A DNA stretch of 61,184 nt. Source: an uncultured Candidatus Nemicrothrix sp. Its GTDB lineage: Bacteria > Actinomycetota > Acidimicrobiia > Acidimicrobiales > Acidimicrobilacustridaceae. Each line of letters begins with the position of its first letter. Within the stretch, counting starts at the first letter, position 1. Made by a program: the position numbers and the translations under genes. Location of the stretch: positions 1-61,184 of the forward strand of contig CAIPQK010000165.1 of assembly GCA_903867185.1 (NCBI GenBank), in the 5' to 3' direction. Positions 34,700 to 43,255 of this stretch are shown piece after piece. The notes beneath the pieces were generated by a model. The model was not told the DNA's origin. It ran no database searches and was given only the letters and a program-made list of their open reading frames with translations.

Positions 34700-36655
34700 A
34701 TGGACACCACTTCGCCTCGTCTCCGCATGAGCATTCTTGGAGTTGTCGTTCTGGGGTGCTTCCTCGCGCTCTTCGCCCGGCTTTGGTACCTGCAGGTAAT
34801 GGAAGCCCCAGCTCTCGCAATCCAGGCGACGGCGAATCGCACTCGAACAATTGCGACTGAAGCCCCGCGTGGACGCATTTTCGACGCGAAGGGTCGGGTC
34901 ATCGTTGACAACCGAACCTCGCTCATCGTTTCAATCGATCGAAACGAATTGAAGAAGGTCAAAAACCGTAATGAACTTATCGCCCGGCTCGCCGACGTTC
35001 TCACTTCGAACGGGGCTCCGATCAAGATTTCAACGATTGAAAAGCGTCTTTCAGAGAAGCAGGCGGATCAACTTCAGGCTGTTCCCATCGCTGCTGACGT
35101 GACAGAAGAAGTTATTCATCACCTCTCGGAATATTCCGAGGACTTTCCATCAGTGTCCTTCGAACGGAAAACGGTGCGCGTGTATCCCTACGGGACAGCG
35201 GCGTCGAATGTGTTGGGCTACACCGGACGGATCACTGCCGAAACTCTGAAGGCACTTGAACCAGGGACTGACCCGGATGGTGTCGTGAAGTCCTATCACC
35301 CTGATTCAATCATTGGCCTTGCAGGTGTAGAGGCGACGTATGAGAAGGATTTGCGCGGTACGCCAGGTGTAGAACTTGTTCAGGTTGACTCCAAGAACAG
35401 GCCAGTCGGCACCGAGTCCTATCAACCTCCGAAGTCGGGCAACGATATTCAATTGCACATCGATATTGATGTGCAGGTCAGGGCGGAGCAGGCGCTCGTT
35501 GATCGGCTCGCTGTACTTCGCGGCACCTCCCAAAGAGATGGCACGAAACGAGCAGCTCCGGCTGGGTCGGTGGTGGTCCTTGATCCGCGTGATGGGGGAG
35601 TCATCGCCCTTGCGACTGCGCCGGCGTATGACCCGCAAGAGTTCGCCAACGGCATCACCCAAGAGCGCTACAGCCAACTCCAAAACATTAACGGTGCGAG
35701 TGCACTGATCGATCGCTCGATCACGGGCCAATATGCACCTGGATCGACATTCAAACTGGTTACTGCAACTGCTGCACTTAGTAATGGCTTAATCGATGGA
35801 AAATCATCCATTTACGATGATGGTGTCTACAAGGTCGGAAACCCTGCTCAGGAATTTACGAACTCGGGTGGTCAGAAGAACGGAAATGTCAATGTCGTTC
35901 GAGCACTAACAGTTTCGTCCGACGTCTACTTCTATTGGCTCGGCGATCGAATGGACGGAACCACGCTCATTCAAGATGCAGCGACTGCGTATGGCTATGA
36001 CAAGAAAACTGGAATCGATCTTCCGAATGAATCGGCAGGTTATGTGCTGACCAAAGCCGAGAAGAAGGCGCTTCATAACAAGTATCCAACTGCTTATCCA
36101 AATGGTGATTGGTATACGGGCGACAACGTGCAGCTTGCTGTTGGACAGAATGTTGTAGTCGTTACGCCCTTGCAGATCGCGCGTGCTTATGCGGCGTTTG
36201 CAAACGGTGGAACGGTTTACCAACCCCATGTCGTTTGGAAGATTTTGCAGCCCAACAGCAGTCTCTCGAAACCTTCCGACGTGCTCAGAATCATCGATCC
36301 GGTGGTAACCGGCACCGTGACGTTGCCGCCTGATGTCCGAGGCCCGATTGAATCTGGTCTTGAAGGGGTCACGGGGCCGACGGGAACTGCAGCGTCGGCA
36401 TTTGCGGGCTTCGATCTCTCGGCGTTCCCGGTTGTCGGAAAGACGGGCACCGCGCAGGTCGATGGAAAAGCAGATACGTCCATCTTTGCTTCGTACGGAC
36501 CAGCGGTTGCTCCGAGATGGGTAGTTACCTCCGTGATGGAAGAGTCTGGGTTCGGGGCCGAGGCCGCCGGCGAAGTCGTGCGTCACGTCTATGAACTTCT
36601 GGCCAACCAGTCGCTCACAGGTGCCGGCACAGCAACGTCAGGAACGAGGGACTGA
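34700..36655 (+). CDS. mrdA: penicillin-binding protein 2 (elongation transpeptidase)
   Basis: A class B PBP of 651 residues that cross-links peptidoglycan during elongation with RodA. It has one N-terminal membrane helix (about 10-30), a pedestal/dimerization domain (APRGRIFDAKGRVIVDN to GYTGRI and GLAGVEATYEKDLRG) and a transpeptidase domain. The catalytic motifs are YAPGSTFKLVT (SxxK), VSSDVYF (SxN equivalent SSD) and VGKTGTAQV (KTG). The ATG at 34700 has no strong ribosome site. Its stop overlaps the rodA start (TGATG). Beta-lactam targets of this type are well known. Confidence 0.95.
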   Translation: MDTTSPRLRMSILGVVVLGCFLALFARLWYLQVMEAPALAIQATANRTRTIATEAPRGRIFDAKGRVIVDNRTSLIVSIDRNELKKVKNRNELIARLADVLTSNGAPIKISTIEKRLSEKQADQLQAVPIAADVTEEVIHHLSEYSEDFPSVSFERKTVRVYPYGTAASNVLGYTGRITAETLKALEPGTDPDGVVKSYHPDSIIGLAGVEATYEKDLRGTPGVELVQVDSKNRPVGTESYQPPKSGNDIQLHIDIDVQVRAEQALVDRLAVLRGTSQRDGTKRAAPAGSVVVLDPRDGGVIALATAPAYDPQEFANGITQERYSQLQNINGASALIDRSITGQYAPGSTFKLVTATAALSNGLIDGKSSIYDDGVYKVGNPAQEFTNSGGQKNGNVNVVRALTVSSDVYFYWLGDRMDGTTLIQDAATAYGYDKKTGIDLPNESAGYVLTKAEKKALHNKYPTAYPNGDWYTGDNVQLAVGQNVVVVTPLQIARAYAAFANGGTVYQPHVVWKILQPNSSLSKPSDVLRIIDPVVTGTVTLPPDVRGPIESGLEGVTGPTGTAASAFAGFDLSAFPVVGKTGTAQVDGKADTSIFASYGPAVAPRWVVTSVMEESGFGAEAAGEVVRHVYELLANQSLTGAGTATSGTRD

Positions 36656-37800
36656 TGCTGCCTCAGTCGATTTCTTCTCGAGCCTCGAACCAGAGCCGCC
36701 GCGATCCCACGGCGCCGCTTCGTCATCTTGATCCGGTTCTCATCGGATGCATCGTGATTTTGTCCATCGTCGGTTTGATCGCTGTGTTTAGCGCCACCCG
36801 CGGTCCCGGTCCCGATTTCTCGAAGTCATACCTTGTGAAGCAATCAATCTTCATGCTGATTGGTGCTGGAGCTCTCGGACTCTTCGCCGCAATTGATTAT
36901 CGAAAGCTGCACGATTGGGCGTGGGTGCTTTACGGCGCCACGACGTTCCTGCTTGTCCTCGTTATTTCGCCGTTCGGAAGTCAGTCCCACGGTGCTCAGT
37001 CATGGTTTGCTCTCGGCCCTTTCCAATTGCAACCCGCTGAGTTCGCAAAGCTTTCGCTGATCGGCGCGTTGGCGTTCTTGGTTTCTGAATTCCGAGGCGA
37101 CATTGATTTGAGACGACTGGTCGCCCTTTTAGCCACTGCAGGATTGCCGATGGCCCTCATCATGTTGCAGCCAGATCTTGGTGAGACATTGATTCTTGTG
37201 GTCATCACGATGGCGATCTTGCTAGTCGGAGGGTTGCCGACGAAGTACATCGTGGCGCTCACATTGGTTGGACTAATCGGAACTCTGGGCGCACTGAATT
37301 CGCCGGTCTTGGCGGACTACCAGCGCAATCGGCTGACCGCGTTCGTGAATCCCGGTGATAAATCAAATAAAGCGCTGTACAACATCGAGCAGAGTCAGCA
37401 AGCGATTGCGAACGGCCGGCTCACCGGACAGGGTCTGTTTGATGGACCTCAGACCAAGCTTGGTTTTGTTCCTGAGCAACAGACCGACTTCATCTTCACT
37501 GCTGTAGCGGAACAGTTTGGTTTCGTTGGTTCGGCTTTGATGCTGCTCTTGTACGGATTGCTTTGCTATCGAATTTGGCGAATCGCGCAAGTTGCCAAGG
37601 ACTCATTTGGCACCTACATCTGTGTTGGCGTGCTCGCCATGTTCGGGTTTTCCGCCTTCGAAAACGTCGGAATGGCGATGGGCATCATGCCGGTGACGGG
37701 CATTCCTCTGCTGCTGATCAGCGCGGGTGGATCCTCGACAATCACTGCTCTAGCCGCTCTAGGCCTTGTCCTGAACGTACATATGCGCCGGTTCCAATAG
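36655..37800 (+). CDS. rodA: peptidoglycan glycosyltransferase RodA (SEDS)
   Basis: A 381-residue SEDS polymerase with about ten membrane helices. The conserved parts are FSATRGPGPDFSKSYLVKQ, the SWFALGPFQLQPAEFAKLSLI loop, LQPDLGETLILVVI with the catalytic Asp region, and FVPEQQTDFIFTAVAEQFGFVGS, followed by GIMPVTGIPLLLISAGGSS. It polymerises lipid II with the PBP encoded just upstream. The ATG overlaps the mrdA stop. It closes the elongasome cluster; the next gene starts 31 bp on with its own TAGCAT box. Confidence 0.95.
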   Translation: MLPQSISSRASNQSRRDPTAPLRHLDPVLIGCIVILSIVGLIAVFSATRGPGPDFSKSYLVKQSIFMLIGAGALGLFAAIDYRKLHDWAWVLYGATTFLLVLVISPFGSQSHGAQSWFALGPFQLQPAEFAKLSLIGALAFLVSEFRGDIDLRRLVALLATAGLPMALIMLQPDLGETLILVVITMAILLVGGLPTKYIVALTLVGLIGTLGALNSPVLADYQRNRLTAFVNPGDKSNKALYNIEQSQQAIANGRLTGQGLFDGPQTKLGFVPEQQTDFIFTAVAEQFGFVGSALMLLLYGLLCYRIWRIAQVAKDSFGTYICVGVLAMFGFSAFENVGMAMGIMPVTGIPLLLISAGGSSTITALAALGLVLNVHMRRFQ

Positions 37801-37831
37801 TTGGGGGTGCCCCCGGTAGCATCAACGGGTC

Positions 37832-39784
37832 ATGAACGATGTTTGGCCCCAACTGGAGCCCCTCTTGTCCAAGGTGGCGAAGCCAGCTCGCTACATCGGC
37901 CTTGAGGACGGAGCTCGTACCCCGCACCATGCTGCCGACAAGGTTGCGTGGTTGCTGTCGTACCCCGACACTTATGAAATCGGGCTGCCGAATCAAGGCC
38001 TGCAGATTCTCTATGAAATCCTTAACGAGAATCCTCACGCAGTCGCCGAGCGGGCCTACGCCCCGTGGACCGACCTCGAAGGTCTGCTGCGCGACCGAAA
38101 TATTCCGTTGTTCTCGCTCGACACACATCGACCTGCATCTGCATTCGATCTGATCGGCTTCAACCTCTCGGCTGAACTGACCTACACAAACCTTCTGAAC
38201 ATGGTTGATCTCGCTGGTGTGCCGGTACGCAGTGCTGAACGCCGCCCGGAGCATCCGCTCATCGTCGCTGGCGGACATTGCACCTATAACCCCGAGCCGA
38301 TTGCTGACTTCCTCGACTTCGTGGTGTTGGGCGATGGCGAAGAGGTGATCACCGAAATTAACGAAGTGGTTCGCGACTGGAAAATGTCGGGACGCACCGA
38401 AGGCAGCCGCGAAAACGTACTCCGTGAGCTTTCACATATCGTCGGTGTCTATGTTCCGTCGATGTACGACGTTACCTACGAGGGTGCAGACCTCCTAGCT
38501 GTCACACCGCGCTACAGCGATGTTCCTGAACGGGTCGAAAAGCGCACGGTTGCTGATCTCGCTGAGTTCCCGTATCCCAAGACGCAACTCGTCCCGATCA
38601 CCGAAGTGGTCCACGATCGCTTGAATGTTGAAGTATTCCGCGGTTGCACCCGCGGTTGTCGGTTCTGCCAGGCCGGCATGATCACCCGCCCAGTCCGCGA
38701 ACGACCAGCCGAGCAAGTTCGCACCATGGTCGAAGAGGGTCTGCGTCGAACTGGCTATGACGAGGTTGCACTTACGTCGCTGTCGACCGCTGATTTCTCC
38801 GGAATTGAAAAACTTGTCGGCGATATTGTTACCTCGACCGACGACGGACCACCTGTCTCAGTATCGCTACCGAGTCTTCGGGTCGACGCGTTTGGTGTGG
38901 GCATCGCCACCCAAATTCAGCGAGCGCGTCGAACCGGTCTCACGTTTGCTCCTGAAGCCGGTACATGGCGCATGCGTCAGGTCATCAACAAACTCATTCG
39001 TGAAGAGGACCTTTACAGTGCGGTCGAAGCCGCCTATTCAAACGGTTGGCGTCGAGTGAAGTTGTATTTCCTTACGGGTTTGCCAACCGAAACCGACGAA
39101 GACACGTTGGGTATCGCTGAACTTGCTCGAAATTGTGTCGAACTCGGCAAGGCGCATACGAAAAGCCCGTCAGTCACCGCTTCTGTTGGCGGCTTCGTTC
39201 CCAAACCGTTCACTCCATTCCAATGGTTCGGGCAGAACACCGTCGAAGAACTCCGCCGCAAGATCAACCTTCTCCGCGATGACACCCGAAAGTCTCACGG
39301 CGTTCAGGTGAAGTGGCACGATCCGAAGGCGACACTCGTCGAAGGGATCATGAGTCGTGGCGACCGACGCGTTGGCGTTGTCATTGAAGAAGTGTGGCGA
39401 CAGGGCGGAACCTTCCAAGAGTGGAACGAACGGTTCGATCTTGACCTCTGGACAAATGCCATGGCCGCCCATGGAATCGATCCGGACTGGTACGCCTACC
39501 GTCATCGCACCGAACACGAGGTCCTTCCGTGGGACCACCTCAGTGCGGGTCTGCATAAGGATTTCCTTTGGCAGGACTGGAGAGACTCCCTCGCCGAAGT
39601 CGGGCTCCCTGACTGTCGCTGGACCCCGTGTTATGACTGCGGCGCATGTACCGGTTATTCGATCGAGCACATCGTGGCCTCCGCCACGCCTCCGGCAGGA
39701 GGTTCACAGGGAACCGGACAGGACCTCGGTCGTTCCGTTCCCGTGACGCTTCTCGGCCGTGCACCCGTCGTGGTGGGGTCGTAA
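37832..39784 (+). CDS. B12-binding-domain radical SAM protein (TIGR03960 family)
   Basis: A 650-residue radical SAM protein. The N-terminal third looks like a cobalamin-binding-type domain (WLLSYPDTYEIGLPNQGLQILYEILN). The radical SAM cluster motif FRGCTRGCRFCQAG (CxxxCxxC) lies near residue 271. The C-terminal part has a second cysteine cluster, TPCYDCGACTG. Proteins of this type are nearly always followed by a DUF2344 protein, as here; in some bacteria they are fused. Their reaction is unknown to me; linkage to ribosomal or RNase E genes suggests RNA or translation. The ATG at 37832 follows TAGCAT by 9 nt. Confidence 0.9.
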   Translation: MNDVWPQLEPLLSKVAKPARYIGLEDGARTPHHAADKVAWLLSYPDTYEIGLPNQGLQILYEILNENPHAVAERAYAPWTDLEGLLRDRNIPLFSLDTHRPASAFDLIGFNLSAELTYTNLLNMVDLAGVPVRSAERRPEHPLIVAGGHCTYNPEPIADFLDFVVLGDGEEVITEINEVVRDWKMSGRTEGSRENVLRELSHIVGVYVPSMYDVTYEGADLLAVTPRYSDVPERVEKRTVADLAEFPYPKTQLVPITEVVHDRLNVEVFRGCTRGCRFCQAGMITRPVRERPAEQVRTMVEEGLRRTGYDEVALTSLSTADFSGIEKLVGDIVTSTDDGPPVSVSLPSLRVDAFGVGIATQIQRARRTGLTFAPEAGTWRMRQVINKLIREEDLYSAVEAAYSNGWRRVKLYFLTGLPTETDEDTLGIAELARNCVELGKAHTKSPSVTASVGGFVPKPFTPFQWFGQNTVEELRRKINLLRDDTRKSHGVQVKWHDPKATLVEGIMSRGDRRVGVVIEEVWRQGGTFQEWNERFDLDLWTNAMAAHGIDPDWYAYRHRTEHEVLPWDHLSAGLHKDFLWQDWRDSLAEVGLPDCRWTPCYDCGACTGYSIEHIVASATPPAGGSQGTGQDLGRSVPVTLLGRAPVVVGS

Positions 39785-40515
39785 TGAGGATTCGAGTGCG
39801 GTATTCGAAACTCGGAAAAATTCGTTTCTCGAGTCATCGCGATATGGCGCGTTGCTGGGAGCGAGCACTTCGACGCGCTGAAGTACCCGTCTCAATCACC
39901 GAAGGTTTTTCGCCACGACCGAAGGTCCACTTCGGACTGGCGCTTTCTACAAGTCATGAGTCGCTGGGGGAGTACCTCGATATCGATTTGCAGGAGCCTG
40001 AGGGCTCAAGCGTCGATCTCGGGACATTGCCCGAGCGGCTCACACCGTTCCTCCCACAGGGCGTCGTTGTCGAGGCAGTCTCGGTGATCGAACGCTCAGA
40101 ACTGTCTCTTCAAGAGGCAGTCACGGTTTGCACATGGTCGATTGAAGTTCCAGGAGTTAGTCCTGAACAGCTTGAGATCGATGTGCGCACCATGCTCGAT
40201 GCCACAACGCTTCCGGTGATCCGGGAACGGAAGGGCAAGAAGGTGAACGACGATATTCGTTCAGGAATCATTGATCTTCGGGTCATTGGCGCCACGCCTT
40301 CTGATGCTCCTGAACAAGGGGCCGTCTTCGAAGCAGAGCTGGCAACCCAGCCCCGCTCCGTGCGACCAGCAGAACTTCTGGCCGCATTCGACCCGCCCCG
40401 CAACGAGGGGCGCGTCCGCAGAACACACCAATGGATCATCACTGACGGCGCGAGACGGGAACCGATCCCGGCCCACGCGACGGCACGCGCACCTGCACAA
40501 GCGGGCGCGCGATGA
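39784..40515 (+). CDS. radical SAM-associated protein, DUF2344 (TIGR03936 family)
   Basis: A 243-residue protein beginning MRIRVRYSKLGKIRFSSHRDMARCWERALRR, the hallmark of DUF2344, with SITEGFSPRPKVHFGLALSTSHESLGEYLDI next. It always travels with the preceding radical SAM protein and is thought to act with it; no catalytic motif is evident. The ATG overlaps the previous stop (TAATG). A frame open from 39646 belongs to the radical SAM gene read in another frame. The C-terminus is Ala/Arg-rich. An RNase E/G gene follows after 15 bp. Confidence 0.9.
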   Translation: MRIRVRYSKLGKIRFSSHRDMARCWERALRRAEVPVSITEGFSPRPKVHFGLALSTSHESLGEYLDIDLQEPEGSSVDLGTLPERLTPFLPQGVVVEAVSVIERSELSLQEAVTVCTWSIEVPGVSPEQLEIDVRTMLDATTLPVIRERKGKKVNDDIRSGIIDLRVIGATPSDAPEQGAVFEAELATQPRSVRPAELLAAFDPPRNEGRVRRTHQWIITDGARREPIPAHATARAPAQAGAR

Positions 40516-40530
40516 GAAGGGAACTCAATC

Positions 40531-42570
40531 ATGTCCGACCCCACGGTCGAACCCGGCGCTTCAACGCCGAATCGTCAAGAACGTCAATCCACCGAGAGCG
40601 CTCCCTCAGCAAACGCTGAGTCAACGCCAATCGCTTCCTCAGAACCGGCTCGGCCGGTTGCTCAATCTGGTCCTGCGGGATCAGGTGGAGCGAACGCGTC
40701 CGAAGGCGAAGCTTCGCCGAGCGGGGACGGCGTGAATCGTCCGCGCCGCCGCCGAGGATCGCGTGGCGGAAGAAATCGCAACCGCTCAGGCGGAGTTCAG
40801 AACAACCCTGGTAATGCAGCATCGGCCGAGAGCGACGCGGCCGACGGCCAGGGTCCAGCCTCTAGCGATGGTGCTGAAGCAGGCGACCGCCCCCAGCGGC
40901 GAGTTCAGCCCCGACCAAGCGAGAACGCTGGCGCCGAGGACACGGTCGCTGCGAAGCCGCAGATTGGCGACAGTCGACCTGCTCCAGAGTCAGAAGAGGC
41001 CGACGCGTCTCCGAAGGCCGAGGGTCAAGCCTCTGGTCAACCACGAAGCGGGAATCGCCGACGTCGAGGTGGTCGTGGTCGTGGCGGCGGTGGCGGTCAG
41101 CAGCAAGGCCAGAGCGCTCAGAAGGCTCAGAATGCTCCGCAAGGCCAGCAATCGCAGAATGCTCAGCCGAACCAGCAGAAGGGCCAGCAGCGCAAGGGCG
41201 TGGCACCGAAGCCCGTTGAGGCGATCCTTGGTGGCGATGGGCCAGATCTCGACGACGAAACGCTGGAAAAGCGCAAGGGTCGTGAGCGCAACGGTCGTCC
41301 AGTAGGGCGTTACATGATGGCGGTCAGCGTACGCGCTGAAGCCACACAGATTGCTGTGCTCGAAGGACGAAACCTGATCGAGCATTACGTCTCCCGTCCG
41401 GCCGATGACGTGGCCCAAATCCACGGCAACATCTATCTCGGCAAGGTACAGAACGTACTGCCCGGTATGGAAGCGGCTTTCGTCGATATCGCAACGCCAA
41501 AGAATGCAGTGCTGTACCGAGGCGATGTGCAGTTCGATGCCGACGATGTCGAAGGTGCCGCGGCAAATGCTCGAATCGAGCAAATCCTGAAGCCGCGCCA
41601 AACAATTATTTGTCAGGTCACGAAGAACCCGATCGCCCACAAGGGAGCGCGTCTTACCCAAGAAGTTTCGCTTCCTGGTCGCTTTGTTGTGCTCATTCCC
41701 AACTCAAGCACCTATGGCATCTCAAAGCGTCTCGACGATGGAGAGCGTCGTCGGCTTCGCAACATCCTCGACAAGGTGAAACCGCCGCAGCATGGCGTCA
41801 TCGTTCGAACAGCAGCCGAAGGAGTGACATCCGAGGAGATCTCCTCAGATGTGCGTCGACTTCTGTCGCAATGGGAACAGATCGAAAATCTCGCGAACAC
41901 CACGCAAGCACCTGCGCTGCTCTACCGAGAGCCCGATATGGCTGTTCGGGTCATTCGAGAAGAGTTCAGCGATAACTATCGAAGTGTCGTTATCGACGAC
42001 GAAGCCCTTTACAAAGACGTGCACGATTACGTCTCAAGTATTTCGCCGGCGCTTGCCGATCGCATCGAGTACTACGACCGATCAACCGAACCGCTCTCGA
42101 TTTTCGAACGACACCATGTGCATGAGCAGGTACACAAGGCACTCGACCGCAAGGTCTGGTTGCCGTCTGGTGGTTCGCTGATCATCGAGCACACCGAAGC
42201 TCTCACTGTTATCGATGTGAACACCGGCAAGAACGTCGGGTCGAAAAGCCTCGAGGAAACGGTTTACCGAAACAACCTCGAGGCTGCAGTCGAAATCGCA
42301 AAGCAGTTACGCCTTCGCGATATTGGCGGCATCATCGTCATCGACTTCATCGATATGGAGATCAAGGGAAATCGTGACGACGTCGTCAAGGTGTTCCGTG
42401 AAGCGCTGGCGCGAGATAAAACCCGCACCCAGGTGTTCGATATCTCCGAACTCGGTCTCGTGGAAATGACCCGGAAGCGGATTGGCGAAGGGCTCCTTGA
42501 ATCCTTCGCGACACAGTGTCCCGATTGCGAAGGCCGGGGCGTTCAGATCGACCCGGACCTCTTGGTTTGA
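40531..42570 (+). CDS. rng: ribonuclease E/G family protein with long disordered N-terminus
   Basis: An endoribonuclease of 679 residues that initiates mRNA decay and processes rRNA. About 250 N-terminal residues are low-complexity (Ser/Glu/Gln/Pro-rich, with RPRRRRGSRGGRNRNR and RRGGRGRGGGGGQQQG). The catalytic core follows: S1 domain NIYLGKVQNVLPGMEAAFVDI, DNase I-like VIDVNTGKNVGSKSLEETV and IIVIDFIDME with metal-binding Asp residues, and the zinc-link CPDCEGRG. The protein ends nine residues later, so there is no C-terminal scaffold; the N-terminal extension may take that place. It lies just upstream of rplU-rpmA, a common arrangement. Confidence 0.93.
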   Translation: MSDPTVEPGASTPNRQERQSTESAPSANAESTPIASSEPARPVAQSGPAGSGGANASEGEASPSGDGVNRPRRRRGSRGGRNRNRSGGVQNNPGNAASAESDAADGQGPASSDGAEAGDRPQRRVQPRPSENAGAEDTVAAKPQIGDSRPAPESEEADASPKAEGQASGQPRSGNRRRRGGRGRGGGGGQQQGQSAQKAQNAPQGQQSQNAQPNQQKGQQRKGVAPKPVEAILGGDGPDLDDETLEKRKGRERNGRPVGRYMMAVSVRAEATQIAVLEGRNLIEHYVSRPADDVAQIHGNIYLGKVQNVLPGMEAAFVDIATPKNAVLYRGDVQFDADDVEGAAANARIEQILKPRQTIICQVTKNPIAHKGARLTQEVSLPGRFVVLIPNSSTYGISKRLDDGERRRLRNILDKVKPPQHGVIVRTAAEGVTSEEISSDVRRLLSQWEQIENLANTTQAPALLYREPDMAVRVIREEFSDNYRSVVIDDEALYKDVHDYVSSISPALADRIEYYDRSTEPLSIFERHHVHEQVHKALDRKVWLPSGGSLIIEHTEALTVIDVNTGKNVGSKSLEETVYRNNLEAAVEIAKQLRLRDIGGIIVIDFIDMEIKGNRDDVVKVFREALARDKTRTQVFDISELGLVEMTRKRIGEGLLESFATQCPDCEGRGVQIDPDLLV

Positions 42571-42587
42571 GGCGACCCAAACTCCCG

Positions 42588-42639
42588 CTCCCGGCCCGGG
42601 TTTCCTAATCTTGGGCCGGGAGGCTAGGGTTGCACCCCT
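42588..42639 (+). promoter_or_regulatory. rplU leader/promoter with two hairpins
   Basis: CTCCCGGCCC (42588-42597) pairs perfectly with GGGCCGGGAG (42613-42622). A second short inverted repeat, TAGGG/CCCTA, runs up to the ATG of rplU. TAGGGT (42625-42630), 9 nt before the ATG, is a candidate -10 for a nearly leaderless transcript, and TAATCT in the hairpin loop is another. Read-through from the RNase gene would make the hairpins part of an mRNA leader or a terminator; no T-run follows. Confidence 0.4.
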
Positions 42640-42945
42640 ATGTATGCCGTGATCCAGACAGGTGGCAAGCAGTACCGCGTCGAAGAGGGCCAACGACTTG
42701 ATGTCGAACGCCTCGGCGAGGCTGACGAAGTCACCCTCACTCCAGTGCTCGTTGTCGATGGTGACACCGTTCTCGCTACTCCCGCGCAGCTGGCTGGTGC
42801 CAGCGTCTCCGCTCGGGTTGTTGGCGCGACCAAGGGTCCCAAGGTCATCGGCTTCACCTACAAGAACAAGGCCAACGAGCGTCGTCGTTGGGGTCATCGT
42901 CAGCACTATGCGACGATCGAGATCACCGGCATCAAGAAGGGCTGA
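42640..42945 (+). CDS. rplU: 50S ribosomal protein L21
   Basis: A 101-residue ribosomal protein binding 23S rRNA. MYAVIQTGGKQYRVEEGQRLDVERL is the L21 start and KVIGFTYKNKANERRRWGHRQHYATIEI the conserved C-terminal part. The ATG is preceded by a TAGGGT box at 9 nt and hairpins. rpmA follows after 3 bp; the pair is near-universal, and obgE commonly follows. Here the dgt gene on the other strand lies between rpmA and obgE. Confidence 0.97.
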   Translation: MYAVIQTGGKQYRVEEGQRLDVERLGEADEVTLTPVLVVDGDTVLATPAQLAGASVSARVVGATKGPKVIGFTYKNKANERRRWGHRQHYATIEITGIKKG

Positions 42946-42948
42946 TCC

Positions 42949-43200
42949 ATGTCAAAGACTAAAGGTGGCGGTTCAACCCGCAACGGACGCGATTCCCAGA
43001 GCAAGCGCCTTGGCGTGAAGCGATTCGATGGCCAGGCCGTCAACGCTGGCACGATCATCGTGCGCCAGCGTGGCACTCGTATTCACCCCGGCGAAAACGT
43101 TGGCAAGGGTGGAGACGACACGTTGTTCGCTCTCACTGAAGGAACCGTCAAGTTTGGATCCCGCAAGGGTCGCAAACTTGTCGACGTACATCCTGTCTGA
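42949..43200 (+). CDS. rpmA: 50S ribosomal protein L27
   Basis: An 83-residue ribosomal protein whose N-terminus reaches the peptidyl transferase centre. [31 protein letters not shown] is typical, as is [25 protein letters not shown]. The N-terminus is already in mature-like form, with no protease-cleaved extension as found in Firmicutes. It starts 3 bp after rplU, and a strong intrinsic terminator lies 22 bp after its stop. Confidence 0.97.
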   Translation: MSKTKGGGSTRNGRDSQSKRLGVKRFDGQAVNAGTIIVRQRGTRIHPGENVGKGGDDTLFALTEGTVKFGSRKGRKLVDVHPV

Positions 43201-43222
43201 GTTGCTCGCGAAAGAATCTGAT

Positions 43223-43250
43223 CGAAAGCGGACCATTTGGTCCGCTTTCG
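43223..43250 (+). terminator. intrinsic terminator after rplU-rpmA
   Basis: A perfect 13-bp stem, CGAAAGCGGACCA / TGGTCCGCTTTCG, with a minimal loop is followed by TCGTTTTAG. It ends the ribosomal protein transcript and faces the convergent dgt gene, whose stop is 6 bp away. Confidence 0.88.
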
Positions 43251-43255
43251 TCGTT

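Noticed and set aside
37803-37814. GGGGG-TG-CCCCC palindrome after rodA as a terminator
   Set aside because: The stem is only 5 bp with a 2-nt loop and no T-run; a promoter-like TAGCAT box follows immediately.
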